Part shown: piece after piece, positions 1 through 9,300 of the stretch
Layout of the letters: each line of letters opens with the position of its first letter
Numbering within the stretch: position 1 is the first letter of the stretch
DNA from: Candidatus Omnitrophota bacterium
Lineage (GTDB): Bacteria; Omnitrophota; Gorgyraeia; Duberdicusellales; 4484-171
Assembly: GCA_023819315.1 (NCBI GenBank)
Contig: JAMWBQ010000002.1
Coordinates: forward strand, 1-43,539
Direction: 5' to 3'
Length of the DNA stretch: 43,539 nt
The notes under the pieces: generated by a model
Database searches by the model: none
What the model was told of the DNA's origin: nothing
The model's input: the letters and a program-made list of their open reading frames with translations, nothing else
Position numbers and translations under genes: made by a program

Positions 1-2
1 AT

Positions 3-116
3 TTGAATGGTAAGGTCTCTATAGTGTATAAAGGAAGGAAGTTAAACTATAAAAAGATATCTGAATACAATAAACGAAGAGAGATTACTTTAGAAGAATT
101 TCTTTCAAAAAGATGA
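3..116 (+). CDS. C-terminal tail of an unidentified protein, possibly a transposase (partial)
   Basis: An open frame runs in from the left edge and stops at TGA 114-116, giving 37 residues. The tail is basic and contains VSIVYKGRKLNYKKI, a short beta-strand-like stretch. It recalls the last segment of some DDE transposases, where a small beta domain follows the catalytic core, but this resemblance is weak. No inverted repeat is evident between this stop and hisC. The 36 bases after it hold no recognisable terminator. The function is not known. Confidence 0.4.
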   Translation: MNGKVSIVYKGRKLNYKKISEYNKRREITLEEFLSKR

Positions 117-152
117 CATTTTTATGTTGCATTAACAAAGTTTTTTAATTTT

Positions 153-1241
153 ATGGTAAACAAAGGAAGATTAGATAAAATAAAGGTTTATACTGCCGGT
201 AAACCTATAGAGGAACTAAAGAGAGAGAGGAATTTAAAAAATATATACAAGTTAGCTTCTAACGAAATACCTTTTTCTCCCAATTATATAAAAGAAGCTA
301 TTCTAAAAGAGTTGAAAAATATAAATCGCTATCCTGAGAGCAATTGTTTCTATCTTCGTAAATGTTTGAGCGAGAAGTTAGGGGTAAGGGAAGAACAACT
401 TGTATTTGGTAATGGTTCAGATGAGTTAATCATTTTAGCTATAAGAGCTTTAACCTTTCCTAAGAGCAATGTTATCGTAGGTTTCCCTACCTTTCTTATT
501 TATGAAATTCAGGCTAAGGTTAGCGGGATAAAAGTTAAAAGAATTCCCCTGATAAATTACCGTTATAACCTTGAAGCTATGGCTAAGGCTGTGGATAGAA
601 ACACTAAAATTATCTTTATAGCTAATCCCGATAATCCTCATGGTACGTACGTAAATCATAAAGAGGTAGAGAATTTCTTAGATAGTATCCCTAAGGAGGT
701 TGTTGTGTTTTTTGATGAAGCTTATTTTGAATTTGTTTCCCAAAAGGATTTTCCTAATAGTTTGTCTATTATTAAGAAAAGACCTAATACGATAGTTACT
801 CGTACATTTTCTAAAGCTTATGGTTTAGCAGGATTGCGTATCGGTTATGCTATTAGTAGTGGGGAAATTGCTTCCTTGTTAGAAAAGGTAAGAGAACCTT
901 TCAATGTTAACAGATTTGCTCAAGTTTCAGCTATAGAAGCATTAAAGAACAAAGGATTTCTTAGTAAAGTATTGGAGAATAACACTAAGGAAAAAGATTT
1001 TCTATATAGAGAATTCAAAAGCATAGGAATAAGTTTTATAGAGAGTGTAACTAATTTTATCCTCATAGATTTTAAACAGGATACTAAATTGCTTAACGAG
1101 TATTTACTTGAACGGGGTGTAATTGTAAGGGAGTTAGATTCTTGGGGTTTAAAGAATTTTTTTAGAGTTACCATCGGCACACACGAGGAGAATTTAGCTC
1201 TGGTTAGATATTTAAAAGAATATTTAAAAATGAGGAGGTAA
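153..1241 (+). CDS. hisC: Histidinol-phosphate / aromatic aminotransferase
   Basis: PLP-dependent fold type I aminotransferase of 362 residues, the usual HisC length. HisC converts imidazole-acetol phosphate to histidinol phosphate in the cytoplasm. Visible motifs are the N-terminal SNEIPFSP segment (36-43), ANPDNPHG (157-164), DEAYFEF (188-194), the PLP lysine in TFSKAYGLAGLRIGY (K221) and the phosphate-binding arginine nearby. The ATG has no clear Shine-Dalgarno. It lies directly upstream of aroF and tyrA and far from the other his genes. In Bacillus subtilis a HisC beside tyrA also serves tyrosine and phenylalanine synthesis, so a double role is a reasonable inference here. Confidence 0.93.
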   Translation: MVNKGRLDKIKVYTAGKPIEELKRERNLKNIYKLASNEIPFSPNYIKEAILKELKNINRYPESNCFYLRKCLSEKLGVREEQLVFGNGSDELIILAIRALTFPKSNVIVGFPTFLIYEIQAKVSGIKVKRIPLINYRYNLEAMAKAVDRNTKIIFIANPDNPHGTYVNHKEVENFLDSIPKEVVVFFDEAYFEFVSQKDFPNSLSIIKKRPNTIVTRTFSKAYGLAGLRIGYAISSGEIASLLEKVREPFNVNRFAQVSAIEALKNKGFLSKVLENNTKEKDFLYREFKSIGISFIESVTNFILIDFKQDTKLLNEYLLERGVIVRELDSWGLKNFFRVTIGTHEENLALVRYLKEYLKMRR

Positions 1242-1244
1242 ACG

Positions 1245-2261
1245 ATGATAATTGTATTTAAAAAGGGGGCTACTCAAGAAGAGATTAATCATGTGGTTGA
1301 GAGGGTAGAACAGTTAGGTCTAAGAGTAATGGTATCGCAAGGTGTGGAGAGGACAATCTTAGGGGTGATCGGTGAGGAAGATAGAGCAAGGTTACAGCCA
1401 TTTGAAGTTTTCCCCGGTGTAGAGAAGGTTATGCCAGTTTTGTCACCTTACAAGTTGGTTTCTAGAGAATTCAAGCAAGAGGATTCTATAATTAAAATAA
1501 ACAATGAAGTTTCTATAGGAGGTAAAGAAATAATTGTAATTGCTGGACCTTGTGCTATAGAGTCAGAAGAACAACTTTTTAAAGTAGCGGAGGCAGTTAA
1601 ACTGGCAGGAGCAAAAGTTTTAAGAGGAGGTGCTTTTAAACCACGAACTTCTCCTTACAATTTCCAAGGTTTAGGAGAGGAAGGATTGAAGATATTAAAG
1701 GAAGCATCTTTAAAATTTGGTTTACCTACAGCTACCGAGGTTATGGATACAAGAAGTGTAGATTTAGTATCCAAGTACGCTGATATCCTACAGATTGGAG
1801 CAAGAAATATGCAGAATTTTAATCTTCTTAAAGAAGTTGGTCAGACACGTAAGCCGGTAATTTTAAAAAGGGGTTTAAGCGCTACCATTCAGGAGTGGTT
1901 AATGAGCGCAGAGTACATACTTTCTGAAGGGAATTTTAATGTTATTCTTTGTGAACGGGGGATAAGGACATTTGAAAATTTTACTCGTAATACGCTTGAT
2001 TTGAGTGCTGTACCAATAGTTAAAAATTTATCCCATCTACCTATAATCGTTGACCCCTCGCATGCCACGGGCAAATGGAATTTAGTTCTACCTTTAAGTA
2101 AAGCAGCTATAGCTTGTGGTAGTGATGGTTTACTTATAGAAGTGCATCATAATCCTGAGGAAGCTTTAAGTGATGGTCCTCAACAACTTTTACCCGAAAG
2201 ATTTGCTTGGGGTATGGAGGAGCTTAAGAAGTTAGCTAAGGATATAGGAAGGTTAATTTGA
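1245..2261 (+). CDS. aroF: 3-deoxy-7-phosphoheptulonate (DAHP) synthase, type I beta
   Basis: Catalyses the first shikimate-pathway step, condensing phosphoenolpyruvate with erythrose 4-phosphate. The 338 residues split into an N-terminal ferredoxin-like regulatory domain (about 1-65) and a TIM barrel (about 85-335), as in the Thermotoga-type enzyme. Barrel motifs seen are VIAGPCAIES, VLRGGAFKPRTSPY, ILKRGLSATIQEW and IIVDPSHATGK, carrying the substrate and metal residues. In this family the extra N-terminal domain mediates tyrosine feedback inhibition, so the same control is likely. AGGAGG sits about six bases before the ATG, inside the hisC end. tyrA follows ten bases later. Confidence 0.95.
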   Translation: MIIVFKKGATQEEINHVVERVEQLGLRVMVSQGVERTILGVIGEEDRARLQPFEVFPGVEKVMPVLSPYKLVSREFKQEDSIIKINNEVSIGGKEIIVIAGPCAIESEEQLFKVAEAVKLAGAKVLRGGAFKPRTSPYNFQGLGEEGLKILKEASLKFGLPTATEVMDTRSVDLVSKYADILQIGARNMQNFNLLKEVGQTRKPVILKRGLSATIQEWLMSAEYILSEGNFNVILCERGIRTFENFTRNTLDLSAVPIVKNLSHLPIIVDPSHATGKWNLVLPLSKAAIACGSDGLLIEVHHNPEEALSDGPQQLLPERFAWGMEELKKLAKDIGRLI

Positions 2262-2271
2262 GAGATAAATA

Positions 2272-3114
2272 ATGAATTTTAGAAAGATAAGCATACTTGG
2301 CGTAGGATTAATGGGTGGTTCCTTAGCTTTAGCTTTAAAGGAAAAATTTCCTAAAATTGCTCTCTGGGGATATGCAAGAAATAAAAGCTCTTACGAAAGA
2401 CTAAATAGATTAAATATCGTTGATTTAGTTAGTCAAAGTTTAGAGGAGGTGGTTAGAGATAGTGATTTGGTAATATTAGCTTCTCCTATTAGAGTGATTC
2501 TTAAACATTTAGAAGAGATTGGTTGTTTTTTGAAAAAGGGAGCTATTGTTATCGATTTAGGGAGTGTAAAAAAGGTAGTTATAGATAGAGCTAAAAAGTG
2601 TTTACCAAAAGATGTTAGTTTCGTAGGTTGTCATCCTCTATGTGGGAGTGAAAAAAAAGGAGCCCTGAACGCAAATAAAGACCTGTATAAGAATTCCCTG
2701 TGTATTATTACATCTTTCAATGCCTCATCTCAGATAATTAAAGAGTTTTGGGAAAGTTTAGGGTCAAAAGTATACTTTCTTAATCCATCTTTACACGATA
2801 GGATACTTTCTGATATCTCTCATCTACCGCATATATTATCCTTTTCTTTGACGGAATTGGTTTCTCTTAAGGCAATGAATCTTGCTTCGGGTAGTTTCAG
2901 AGATTTAACTCGTATATCCTCCTCACCTCCTGACGTTTGGGTTGACATATTTATTTACAATGGTAAAAATATTATCAATTCAATTCAGCGGTATATTAAG
3001 ATATTAAGATGGTTTACACAACGTATAAAAGAAAGTAATGAAGAAGAGCTTTTTTCTAAGATAAAAAAAATAAATAAAAAGATAGGTAAGTTAGGAATCC
3101 CTCACTATTTATGA
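2272..3114 (+). CDS. tyrA: Prephenate dehydrogenase
   Basis: NAD(P)-dependent oxidative decarboxylation of prephenate to 4-hydroxyphenylpyruvate, the tyrosine branch. Its 280 residues match the monofunctional family: no fused chorismate mutase and no C-terminal ACT domain is visible. The Rossmann motif GVGLMGGS is at residues 10-17. HPLCGSEKKGA and SHLPHILSFSL carry the conserved active-site histidines. The stop overlaps the cmk start as ATGA, so the two are probably translationally coupled. The aminotransferase completing tyrosine may be the HisC two genes upstream. Confidence 0.93.
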   Translation: MNFRKISILGVGLMGGSLALALKEKFPKIALWGYARNKSSYERLNRLNIVDLVSQSLEEVVRDSDLVILASPIRVILKHLEEIGCFLKKGAIVIDLGSVKKVVIDRAKKCLPKDVSFVGCHPLCGSEKKGALNANKDLYKNSLCIITSFNASSQIIKEFWESLGSKVYFLNPSLHDRILSDISHLPHILSFSLTELVSLKAMNLASGSFRDLTRISSSPPDVWVDIFIYNGKNIINSIQRYIKILRWFTQRIKESNEEELFSKIKKINKKIGKLGIPHYL

Positions 3115-3752
3115 TTATCGCTATAGATGGACCAGCAGGAGCAGGTAAGACTACCATAGCTAAATTATTGGCTAAAAGATTGGGTATCTTATACTTGGAT
3201 ACAGGAGCGACTTATAGGGTTCTTACATTAAAGGCTTTAAAGGAAAATATTCCTTTAGATGATGCCCTTGCTTTGAGAGATACTGCTATAAATTTAAATG
3301 TTAGATGGGAAGAGGGAAAAATTTACCTTGATGGTGAGGATGTAACCGACCAGATACGTTCCCCTAACATAGACAAGAGTATATCTTTACCTGTATCTTT
3401 TAAAGAAGTTAGGGAGGCGATGGTAGAGTTTCAACGTAGACTGGTAGGAACTAATGATGCTGTGGTTGAAGGTAGAGATACTACCACAGTAGTTTTTCCC
3501 AACGCTGACTACAAGTTTTATTTAGATGCATCTTTGGATGAACGAGCACGTAGACGTCACAGCGAGATGATAAATAAAAATATAAGGGTAGAATTAGAAG
3601 AGATAAAGCACCATATAGCAATAAGGGATAGAGCAGATTTAACTCGAGATGTAGGACCTCTTAAGAGAGCTCCTGACGCCATATTGATAGATACTACCAA
3701 TTTAACTATAGAAGAGGTAATAGGGATAATTTTAAGTTATATTAAGAGATGA
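3111..3752 (+). CDS. cmk: Cytidylate (CMP/dCMP) kinase
   Basis: Phosphorylates CMP and dCMP to their diphosphates with ATP. The 213-residue protein starts with the P-loop GPAGAGKTT (7-15), followed by the CMP-binding segment LDTGATYR. The family's usual GRDIGTVVFP appears as GRDTTTVVFP, a small deviation next to the conserved Arg-Asp. DRADLTRDVGPLKRAPDA supplies the lid arginines. It overlaps tyrA and lepA by ATGA at each end. Linkage to aromatic genes is common across bacteria and need not mean functional coupling. Confidence 0.94.
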   Translation: MIIAIDGPAGAGKTTIAKLLAKRLGILYLDTGATYRVLTLKALKENIPLDDALALRDTAINLNVRWEEGKIYLDGEDVTDQIRSPNIDKSISLPVSFKEVREAMVEFQRRLVGTNDAVVEGRDTTTVVFPNADYKFYLDASLDERARRRHSEMINKNIRVELEEIKHHIAIRDRADLTRDVGPLKRAPDAILIDTTNLTIEEVIGIILSYIKR

Positions 3753-5542
3753 TAGATATAAGCTATATAAGAAACTTCTGTATAATTGCCCATATCGACC
3801 ATGGTAAATCAACCTTAGCCGATAGATTTTTAGAACTCAGTGGGGTTGTAGATAAAAGAAAGGTAAGTGAACAGATGTTGGATAGTATGGAGTTAGAGAG
3901 AGAACGAGGCATAACTATTAAAGCAAAGGCAGTGAGTTTAAATTATTCTTATCAAGGCAAAAATTATGTGCTTAATCTTATCGATACCCCTGGTCACGTA
4001 GATTTTACTTATGAAGTAGCTAAGTCTTTAAGAGCTTCTGAAGGAGCTATACTTTTAGTAGATGCTTCTCAGGGAGTAGAAGCTCAGACAGTGGCTAATT
4101 TTTATTTAGCATTGGAAAACAATTTAAAAATTATCCCTGTTATAAATAAGATAGATTTACCCAATGCTGATGTAGATAGAACGATCAATCAACTACAAGA
4201 TATATTTGGGTTTAAACCTGAGGAGGTCTCCCTTGTTTCAGCAAAAGAGGGTAAAGGAATAGATAGTGTGATTAAAAGAATTATTGAGGAATTACCTCCA
4301 CCTTCAGGTGATAAAGATAAACCATTGAAAGCTATTCTTTTTGATACTGGTTTAGACCCTTATAGGGGTATAATTCTATTTATAAGAATTTTTCAAGGCA
4401 AATTAAGAACAGGTGAGGAGATACTCTTTATGCATAGAAATAGAAGATATAAGGTAGAGGAGTTAGGAGTGTTTACCCTTAATCCTATAAAGAAAGAAGA
4501 ACTGGTTTGTGGAGAAGTTGGTTACCTATACTGTAATATTAAAGACCCGCAGGAAGTTGATACTGGTGATACTATTACTTCTCCTTTAAATCCTGTAGAT
4601 GCACCTTTTGAAGGGCATAAAAAATTAACCCCTATGGTTTTCTGTGGAATATTTCCTTCTTCTCCTGCAGATTACCTGTCTCTTAAGGAAGCAATGGAGA
4701 AGATGAGATTATCTGACCCATCTTTTGTTTACGAGCCAGATAATTTAGGTTCCTTAGGTTATGGGTTTAGGTGTGGTTTTTTAGGACTTCTCCATATGGA
4801 TATTATTCAAGAAAGATTAGAAAGAGAATTTGGATTAGACCTAATTATAACCTCTCCTAATGTTCTTTATAAAGTTAAGACTAATAAGGGAGAATTGATA
4901 GATGTGGAGAGTCCCCATCAATTACCCCCACCAAACAATATCGAGGAGATGTTAGAGCCATTTACTAAGGTTTCGATTATTACACCTTTGGAGTATATGG
5001 AGACAATATGCGATTTCTCTAAATCTCGTCGAGGAAATTTCCTTAATATGGATTACTTAGGTAAAGATAGATTAAATATAGTTTTTGAATTACCTCTATC
5101 AGAGATTATTGTAGATTTTTACGATAAGATAAAATCCATTACAAAAGGTTACGCTTCTATAGATTACACTTTTATTGGATATAGAAAAACAGAAATTGTT
5201 AAAATTGATATTCTTTTCAACAAGAAGAAGATGGAAGCATTCTCTCTTCTGGTAAATAAGGAAAATTCTTATAATAGGGCAAGGGCAGTGGTAGATAAGT
5301 TGAAGGAATTAATTCCCCGTCAGATGTTTGAAGTTAATATCCAAGCAGCTATAGGTTCAAATATTATCGCTTCTGCTAAAATATCTCCTTTAAGAAAAAA
5401 TGTTACCGCTAAGTGTTATGGAGGAGATATTACTCGTAAGAGGAAGTTATGGGAAAGACAAAAGGAGGGTAAGAAAAAGCTTAAGCAGTTAGGTAATATC
5501 CAAGTTCCCAAAGAGGCTTTTTTAGAAGTGCTTAAAGCATAG
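3749..5542 (+). CDS. lepA: Elongation factor 4 (LepA), ribosomal back-translocase GTPase
   Basis: Translation GTPase of 597 residues, the standard LepA length. G1 is AHIDHGKS (14-21), G3 is DTPGHVDF, G4 is NKIDLPNAD and G5 is SAKEGKG. The LepA-specific C-terminus follows domain V and includes the late segment AKCYGGDITRKRKLWERQ, which enters the peptidyl-transferase region in known structures. LepA acts on stalled or mis-translocated ribosomes and supports 30S biogenesis. The start overlaps the cmk stop. A 25-base AT-rich gap separates it from lysA, with no terminator hairpin. Confidence 0.97.
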   Translation: MIDISYIRNFCIIAHIDHGKSTLADRFLELSGVVDKRKVSEQMLDSMELERERGITIKAKAVSLNYSYQGKNYVLNLIDTPGHVDFTYEVAKSLRASEGAILLVDASQGVEAQTVANFYLALENNLKIIPVINKIDLPNADVDRTINQLQDIFGFKPEEVSLVSAKEGKGIDSVIKRIIEELPPPSGDKDKPLKAILFDTGLDPYRGIILFIRIFQGKLRTGEEILFMHRNRRYKVEELGVFTLNPIKKEELVCGEVGYLYCNIKDPQEVDTGDTITSPLNPVDAPFEGHKKLTPMVFCGIFPSSPADYLSLKEAMEKMRLSDPSFVYEPDNLGSLGYGFRCGFLGLLHMDIIQERLEREFGLDLIITSPNVLYKVKTNKGELIDVESPHQLPPPNNIEEMLEPFTKVSIITPLEYMETICDFSKSRRGNFLNMDYLGKDRLNIVFELPLSEIIVDFYDKIKSITKGYASIDYTFIGYRKTEIVKIDILFNKKKMEAFSLLVNKENSYNRARAVVDKLKELIPRQMFEVNIQAAIGSNIIASAKISPLRKNVTAKCYGGDITRKRKLWERQKEGKKKLKQLGNIQVPKEAFLEVLKA

Positions 5543-5567
5543 TAGATACTTAACATTAATATTAGAT

Positions 5568-6821
5568 ATGCACTATTTTCAATATCGTAATAATGAACTT
5601 TACTGTGAGAAGAAAAAAGTTATAGATATAGCTAAGGAGTTTGGTACACCTCTATACTTGTATTCTTATAGAACGATAACCGAACATTTTGATAAAATCA
5701 AAAGGGCGTTCAGTTGTTTAGATCCTCTTATCTGTTATTCGGTAAAAGCAAACTCCAACCTAACTATATTAAAGATATTAGTAGAAAGGGGAGCGGGTTT
5801 AGATATTGTTTCGGGAGGCGAGCTATTTAGAGCAAGATTAGTTAAGTGTCCTCCTAAACGGATAGTTTATGCTTCTGTAGGTAAGACGGAGAAAGAGATA
5901 AAGGAAGCAATAGATTATGGTATACTTTTATTTAATGTGGAATCTTTGCCGGAATTGGTAAGGATAAATAAGTTAGCAAAATCCTTAAATAAAAAGGTAG
6001 ATGTAGCATTAAGGTTTAATCCCGATATTTCTTCCTCTACTCATAGATACATAGTTACAGGTAAGAAAGAAACTAAATTTGGTATGGATATAGATAGTAT
6101 CAAACATATATTTTCTTCGTGGGATAATTATTCATCTATTAATCTTAAGGGTTTACATATCCATATTGGGTCACAGATTACTCAGGCAGAGCCTTTTATT
6201 CGCGCAATTAAAAGGGTAAAAAATATTATGGACGAATTAGCTAAAGATGGTATCTATTTAGATTATTTGAATATTGGAGGGGGATTGGGAATAGTTTACA
6301 GTGAAGAGAAACCACAGAGTGCACAAGATTTTGCCGATAAAGTTTTACCTTTATTAAAAGGGATGAATTTTAAATTGATTCTTGAGCCGGGTAGATTCAT
6401 CGTGGGTAATGCCGGTATACTGGTAACTAAGGTGATTTATATAAAAGATACCCCTATAAAGAGATTTATAATAGTTGATGCTGCCATGAACGATTTGATC
6501 AGACCAGCTCTCTACGGAGCATTTCATCGTATAGAACCTTTGAGGAAGAGAGCAGATGTTTTTGAGAAAAAATTGAGCGATATAGTGGGACCTGTTTGTG
6601 AAAGTGGCGATTTCCTTGGTAAGGATAGAGAATTGAATGTGAAGGAAGGTGATTACTTAGTAGTTTTTGGTGCGGGTGCTTATGGGTTTAGTATGAGTTC
6701 TAATTATAATTCCCGTCCAAGAGCAAGAGAGGTATTGGTTAAAGGTAACAGAACTTATCTTATAAGGGAGAGAGAAACTTACCAAGATTTAGTTAGGAAA
6801 GAAAGAATAGTTTCTATTTAA
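5568..6821 (+). CDS. lysA: Diaminopimelate decarboxylase
   Basis: Last step of lysine synthesis, decarboxylating meso-diaminopimelate with PLP. It has 417 residues of fold type III: the PLP lysine is K60 in CYSVKANSNL, with HIGSQI, NIGGGLGI and LEPGRFIVGNAG lining the barrel. CESGDFLG and GAYGFSMSSNYNSRPR form the second half of the active site contributed by the dimer partner. No Shine-Dalgarno precedes the ATG; only AT-rich sequence with a TAATAT five bases upstream is present. It opens the five-gene lysine/DAP cluster. Confidence 0.96.
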   Translation: MHYFQYRNNELYCEKKKVIDIAKEFGTPLYLYSYRTITEHFDKIKRAFSCLDPLICYSVKANSNLTILKILVERGAGLDIVSGGELFRARLVKCPPKRIVYASVGKTEKEIKEAIDYGILLFNVESLPELVRINKLAKSLNKKVDVALRFNPDISSSTHRYIVTGKKETKFGMDIDSIKHIFSSWDNYSSINLKGLHIHIGSQITQAEPFIRAIKRVKNIMDELAKDGIYLDYLNIGGGLGIVYSEEKPQSAQDFADKVLPLLKGMNFKLILEPGRFIVGNAGILVTKVIYIKDTPIKRFIIVDAAMNDLIRPALYGAFHRIEPLRKRADVFEKKLSDIVGPVCESGDFLGKDRELNVKEGDYLVVFGAGAYGFSMSSNYNSRPRAREVLVKGNRTYLIRERETYQDLVRKERIVSI

Positions 6822-6832
6822 GTTAAAACCTT

Positions 6833-7678
6833 ATGCCCAAAATTAAATTCTATAAGTTTCAAGCTTCCGGTAACGATTTTGTTCTCATTGATGGAAGAAA
6901 ATTAACTCATCAGCTTAAATGGAGAGTTTTAGCTAAGCAACTATGCCGAAGAAGATTTGGTATAGGTGGGGATGGTTTATTGCTAATTGGGAAATCTAAG
7001 TTGGCGGATTTTAAAATGTCTATTTTTAATCCCGATGGTTCAGAAGCAGAGATGTGTGGTAATGGAGCACGTTGTGTTAGTTTATGGGCTTCATTTCAGG
7101 AGAGGAATAACTTGCCTAAATTTGAAACAAAAGCGGGAGTTATAGAGGCTCAGGTAAAGAGTAAGTTCAATTTAAATAATAGTAAAAATTTTGCTCAAGT
7201 TAAAATAAAGATGACTGAGCCGGTTGGATTAAGGCTCAAGTTTAATTTATCTATTCGCGGCAAAGGTATCAGAGCTAATTATATTAATACCGGTGTTCCT
7301 CATACGATTATCTTTGTGGAAGGTTTGGAGAAAATAGATGTAGAAAATTTAGGGAGAGTTATTCGTTACCATAAGGAGTTTTCTCCTAAAGGGACAAATG
7401 TTGATTTTGTAGAAATACTGAAAGATGATCTTATAAAAATAAGAACTTACGAACGAGGGGTAGAAAAAGAAACTTTAGCTTGTGGTAGTGGAGCGGTAGC
7501 TTCAGCAATTGTTTCCACTTATCAGCAAGAACTTATTAAAAGTAAGTTTACAATAAAGGTGATTACTCAAGGAGGAGAAATTCTAAAGGTTTATTTTATC
7601 AAAAATAGTGATAAAATAGAAGATGTTTGGTTAGAAGGGAAAGCCTATTTTGTTTATAAGGGAGAGGTAGAGATTTAA
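6833..7678 (+). CDS. dapF: Diaminopimelate epimerase
   Basis: Interconverts LL- and meso-diaminopimelate without a cofactor, supplying meso-DAP to peptidoglycan and to LysA. The 281 residues contain both catalytic cysteines: C75 in MCGNGARC and C217 in ACGSGA. The N-terminal GNDFVLID and the NTGVPHTI segment are also family hallmarks. It lies eleven bases after lysA and twelve before dapA. The start lacks a clear ribosome site, so it probably depends on readthrough from lysA. Confidence 0.96.
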   Translation: MPKIKFYKFQASGNDFVLIDGRKLTHQLKWRVLAKQLCRRRFGIGGDGLLLIGKSKLADFKMSIFNPDGSEAEMCGNGARCVSLWASFQERNNLPKFETKAGVIEAQVKSKFNLNNSKNFAQVKIKMTEPVGLRLKFNLSIRGKGIRANYINTGVPHTIIFVEGLEKIDVENLGRVIRYHKEFSPKGTNVDFVEILKDDLIKIRTYERGVEKETLACGSGAVASAIVSTYQQELIKSKFTIKVITQGGEILKVYFIKNSDKIEDVWLEGKAYFVYKGEVEI

Positions 7679-7689
7679 AAGGGGGAGTT

Positions 7690-8568
7690 ATGTTTAAAGG
7701 TAGTATTGTGGCATTGGTTACACCTTTCCACGATGATGGTAAATTGGATGAAGAAAGATTAAGATTTCTAATCAACTGGCATATTAAGAATAAAACTGAT
7801 GCTATTTTAATATGTGGTACAACCGGTGAGAGTGCAACTTTGACTTACGCTGAACATAAACGGGTAATAAGTATAGCAGTAGAAGAAGCAAAAGGAAAGT
7901 TTCCTGTTATTGCTGGTGCTGGTTCTAATTCTACCCATGAGAGTTTAGAGTTAGCTAGTTATGCTAAAGAAGTAAAAGCAGATGCTATCTTAGTGATTAC
8001 CCCTTACTATAACAAACCTACTCAGGAAGGTTTATATCAACACTATTCTCTTATCGCTAAGAGGATAAACTTACCTCTGATTATTTATAATGTTCCTTCA
8101 CGCACAGGAATAAATATTTTGCCTACTACGGTGGCTAAATTGTATAAGGAGCATAAGAATATTGTAGGTATAAAAGAAGCAAGTGGCTCTTTAGACCAAA
8201 TAACTCAACTTATGAGCCTTGTGGATAGAAAATTTATTCTTTTTTCCGGTAGCGATGAGATTACTCTTCCTATACTTTCTGTAGGAGGAAGAGGGGTAGT
8301 TTCTGTTTTAGCAAATATAATGCCCAGACAGACTCATAATTTAGTCCATAAATTTTTAGAGGGCGATTGGGAGGAAGCCAAACGTTTACAGTTAGGACTT
8401 TACGAGTTAATCAAAGCTTTATTTATGGAGACTAACCCCATTCCTGTTAAAACTGCCTTAGGTCTTATGGGTATGATTACACCTAAACTGCGTTTACCCT
8501 TATGTGAGATGAACGAGGCCAGTAAGCTTAAATTAGAGGAAGTTTTAAAGAAGTACAAACTTCTATAG
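7690..8568 (+). CDS. dapA: 4-Hydroxy-tetrahydrodipicolinate synthase
   Basis: Condenses pyruvate with aspartate semialdehyde, the committed step to DAP and lysine. The 292-residue TIM barrel shows GTTGESATL (43-51), ITPYYNKPTQEGLYQHY, the catalytic tyrosine in IIYNVPSRTG (Y133) and the Schiff-base lysine K162 in GIKEASG. A strong ribosome site (GGGGGAG) sits just before the ATG, unlike the weak sites of lysA, dapF and dapL. It is the second-step enzyme within a contiguous lysA-dapF-dapA-dapB-dapL set. Confidence 0.97.
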   Translation: MFKGSIVALVTPFHDDGKLDEERLRFLINWHIKNKTDAILICGTTGESATLTYAEHKRVISIAVEEAKGKFPVIAGAGSNSTHESLELASYAKEVKADAILVITPYYNKPTQEGLYQHYSLIAKRINLPLIIYNVPSRTGINILPTTVAKLYKEHKNIVGIKEASGSLDQITQLMSLVDRKFILFSGSDEITLPILSVGGRGVVSVLANIMPRQTHNLVHKFLEGDWEEAKRLQLGLYELIKALFMETNPIPVKTALGLMGMITPKLRLPLCEMNEASKLKLEEVLKKYKLL

Positions 8569-8577
8569 GAGGCAGGA

Positions 8578-9294
8578 ATGATAAAATTAGGAGTTAGTGG
8601 TGCTTGCGGTAAAATGGGCAAAAGAATAATTGATTTAGCCAGAACCGATAAAGATTTTAAGCTCGTATGTGCTATTGAACATAAAGATCATCCCCAGATT
8701 GGTTCATTTATTGGCGATGTAATGATAGAAACAGGGTTAGATTCATTAAGGTATTGCGATTGCTTGATTGAGTTTACTTCTCCTTTAGCAACTGTTGAAC
8801 ATCTCGATTATTTAGTAAAATTTAGGAAGCCTGCTGTTATTGGTACAACTGGTTTAAATGAGGGTGAAGAAAAAAGAGTTAAGGAAGCAGCAAAATATAT
8901 ACCTATTGTTTTCTCTCCTAATATGAGTGTAGGGGTAAATCTTATATTTAAGATAGTTAGGATAGCTTCTAAGATTTTGAAGAATTATAAAGTATATATT
9001 GAAGAGGCACATCATATCCATAAGAAAGATGCTCCTTCAGGAACAGCAAAAAAAATTGCTCAAATTGTAAAAGAAGAAGGTTTTATCGTTGATTCTAAAG
9101 ATATAAAGTCAATTAGAGAAGATGAGATAGTAGGTGACCATAGAGTAATTTTTGATAGCGAACTTGATAGGATAGAGATTTTTCACTCCGCCAAGACAAG
9201 AGATATTTTTGCTCAGGGAGCACTTTTAGCAGCTAAGTGGGTGGTAGATAAAAAGCCGGGATTATACTCTATGGATGATGTGATTCAAATTTAA
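8578..9294 (+). CDS. dapB: 4-Hydroxy-tetrahydrodipicolinate reductase
   Basis: NAD(P)H-dependent reduction of the DapA product to tetrahydrodipicolinate. It has 238 residues with the nucleotide motif GACGKMG (8-14), GTTG near 89-92, the catalytic histidine region EEAHHIHKKDAPSGTA (142-157) and a C-terminal ALLAAKWV helix. AGGAGG overlaps the dapA stop and lies about six bases from the ATG. The product feeds directly into DapL, encoded seven bases downstream. Confidence 0.96.
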   Translation: MIKLGVSGACGKMGKRIIDLARTDKDFKLVCAIEHKDHPQIGSFIGDVMIETGLDSLRYCDCLIEFTSPLATVEHLDYLVKFRKPAVIGTTGLNEGEEKRVKEAAKYIPIVFSPNMSVGVNLIFKIVRIASKILKNYKVYIEEAHHIHKKDAPSGTAKKIAQIVKEEGFIVDSKDIKSIREDEIVGDHRVIFDSELDRIEIFHSAKTRDIFAQGALLAAKWVVDKKPGLYSMDDVIQI

Positions 9295-9300
9295 ATTATT

